DNA of 64,000 nucleotides from Chondrus crispus (Eukaryota > Rhodophyta > Florideophyceae > Gigartinales > Gigartinaceae), in the NCBI RefSeq assembly GCF_000350225.1, contig NW_005179080.1:124001-188000 (forward strand), read 5' to 3'. Positions 62,640 through 64,000 of the stretch are shown one piece after another. Both the position numbers and the translations under genes were made by a program. The notes under the pieces are model-generated. The model was not told the origin of the DNA. It ran no database searches and worked only from the letters and a program-made list of their open reading frames with translations. How positions within the stretch are numbered: the stretch's first letter is position 1; every line of letters begins with the position of its first letter.

Positions 62640-64000
62640 ATGACGGGCGTTGACGTCAAACCAGTCTCCAACAAGCCATCCAGTGTTTTTCTGCGCTGCC
62701 AGGGTGTCGATAACGAGTTTGTTCGGCTCGATGCAGACACTCTCCCGAAAGATCCATATGACGTAGTCTACCTCCTCAAGTCAGAAACGTCTCCGCGTTC
62801 AAGTTGGCGCGACGTCGCCGCCGCTTACTACCAAAACGGCAAGCTGTCGGCATGCATTACAATTCTCGAGGAATCCATATCAGACCATGTCGAAAGTGTG
62901 TTGGAGGGAATCAATGACGACCACCGAAGGCGTCAAGGGCCTCGATGCACTCGCCTTGACTTACTTGCCGCCCTCGCCGGTGCTCACATCATGGCCGCCG
63001 ACAGCGCATCCACGGATCCGGCCGCGAGGCGAGAGTCTCTCCAGAGGGCTAGCGATGTCTGTTCACGCGCGGACAAAATCGATATCGATGACCCCTCAAT
63101 TTGGGCTGCAAGAGGCTGGGCTGAGTTTCATGCCGACAAGCCGACTGCCATCAATTGGTTTGAGAATGCAAGAGACAAAACAGTCGTTCTTGGAACTATG
63201 GGGCTGGCCGCCATCCAGCTCAATAACAAACGCGCAACAGATCCATCGAAGAAAGATACTGTTTCGCTCCTTACTGCCGCTTTGCAGAGCAATCACTGTC
63301 CACCAGGCGTGTGGACGGGGCTCGCGTACGCGTTGTTTCGGGAAGGGCGCCTTAAGTTGGCGAAGAATATTGCCCGTCGCGCCGTCGTAGCATTGGTTGA
63401 CTCATGCAAGGAAGAGAAGCTTGAACCTCTGTACCTTCTCGCTTTGATCGAATCCACCGACAAGAGTACGTCTTCTCTAGACAATATGATGGCGGCGCTG
63501 GGTGAGGCGTATGAGCAATGCAATGGAGACTCGGATCCCAGGGTATTGTCCCTAATTGCGGAGGTCTACTTTAGTGGAGGTGATTTTGAGAAAGCCGAGG
63601 ATTTTGCGAGTCGCGCGTTGGATGCTTGCGACAGCCTTCCGGGTTCATCGATCGGCGCGATGTTTTCGGGCATTGGGAATGGGAATCGGATCATGGCTTT
63701 ATTTCAACTGGGGCGTGCTGAGCACCATTTGGGGAAGTTTGAAGAAGCATCTCAACGACTGGAGGAGGCCAAGAAGATTTCTGAAAGATCTGACAATGCC
63801 TATGTCAAGCTTAATCCGGGACTGTTCTTACGTCTAGGACTTTTGAAGCTATCAACACAGCGAAAAGAAGACGAGGATTTGGCGCAAGAATGCCTCGAAA
63901 AAGTAATCAAAGACTCGAATGATAGATGCGGTGTTGCGAGAAGAGCGCTGGGTGTGCTGATTGGTAGACGACTCCTCATCGGGATTAAGCGTGGTCGTCC
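62640..64000 (+). CDS. CTR9: CTR9, TPR subunit of the PAF1 complex (5' part)
   Basis: The frame is open from the ATG at 62640 through the window end, giving 453 codons. The N-terminus has the CTR9 signature DTLPKDPYDVVYLLKSE, W-x2-VA-x2-YYQ and ILEESI. TPR-like helix pairs follow (GWAEFHADKPTAINWFENA, GLAYALFREGRLKLAKNIARRAV, AEVYFSGGDFEKAEDFASRAL, GRAEHHLGKFEEASQRLEEA). CTR9 scaffolds the PAF1 complex, which travels with RNA polymerase II and promotes H2B ubiquitination and H3K4/K36 methylation. No stop or intron is seen in this part; the C-terminal half lies outside the window. It is divergent from the CTC1-like gene. Confidence 0.9.
   Translation, partial: MTGVDVKPVSNKPSSVFLRCQGVDNEFVRLDADTLPKDPYDVVYLLKSETSPRSSWRDVAAAYYQNGKLSACITILEESISDHVESVLEGINDDHRRRQGPRCTRLDLLAALAGAHIMAADSASTDPAARRESLQRASDVCSRADKIDIDDPSIWAARGWAEFHADKPTAINWFENARDKTVVLGTMGLAAIQLNNKRATDPSKKDTVSLLTAALQSNHCPPGVWTGLAYALFREGRLKLAKNIARRAVVALVDSCKEEKLEPLYLLALIESTDKSTSSLDNMMAALGEAYEQCNGDSDPRVLSLIAEVYFSGGDFEKAEDFASRALDACDSLPGSSIGAMFSGIGNGNRIMALFQLGRAEHHLGKFEEASQRLEEAKKISERSDNAYVKLNPGLFLRLGLLKLSTQRKEDEDLAQECLEKVIKDSNDRCGVARRALGVLIGRRLLIGIKRGR

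Overview
The window looks like nuclear DNA of a repeat-rich red alga, most like a florideophyte such as Chondrus crispus. That placement is an inference. It rests on compact, mostly single-exon eukaryotic genes in small islands between retrotransposon-rich tracts, a bacterial-type release factor 3 with an N-terminal extension, CTNNBL1, CTR9 and RPL10A homologues, and a secreted protein of a type I associate with red algae. A run of 84 Ns (9860-9943) marks an assembly gap.

Layout. 1-3976 holds two abutting, decayed Ty1/copia fragments, the second split by a solo-LTR-like insertion. 4841-9026 is a large inverted repeat: two arms of about 1.58 kb, nearly identical, around a Ty3/gypsy protease fragment. 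Each arm carries an ORF whose N-terminus copies the histone H3 tail. 9240-9860 looks like the end of another copia LTR plus a primer-binding site, running into the gap. 9950-13243 holds a ferric-reductase/NADPH-oxidase-like gene and an SRPBCC gene. 13315-14884 is an apparently complete Tc1/mariner element. 15188-27616 is a DIRS/Ngaro-like tyrosine-recombinase retroelement with an intact 7.9-kb copia element (19273-27151) nested in its gag. 28289-30560 is another decayed copia.

30.5-47.8 kb is gene-poor. It contains a small secreted cysteine-rich protein, a decayed two-zinc-finger ORF, several near-perfect hairpins, a cytochrome P450, a secreted unknown protein and a PIF/Harbinger-like non-autonomous element. 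47.8-64.0 kb is a gene island: a second P450, an intron-containing UBE2V (Mms2/Uev1), RPL10A, CTNNBL1, a release-factor-3 homologue, a CTC1-like protein and the start of CTR9.

The most unusual items are the H3-tail protein in the long inverted repeat, apparently linked to a retropepsin frame, and the copia element with a separate, probably spliced, double zinc-finger ORF ahead of gag-pol. A decayed relative of that zinc-finger ORF lies at 36 kb. The host genes do not form one pathway. They cover transcription elongation (CTR9), splicing (CTNNBL1), translation (RPL10A, RF3), ubiquitin signalling (UBE2V), telomere maintenance (CTC1-like) and redox chemistry (two P450s, ferric reductase-like).
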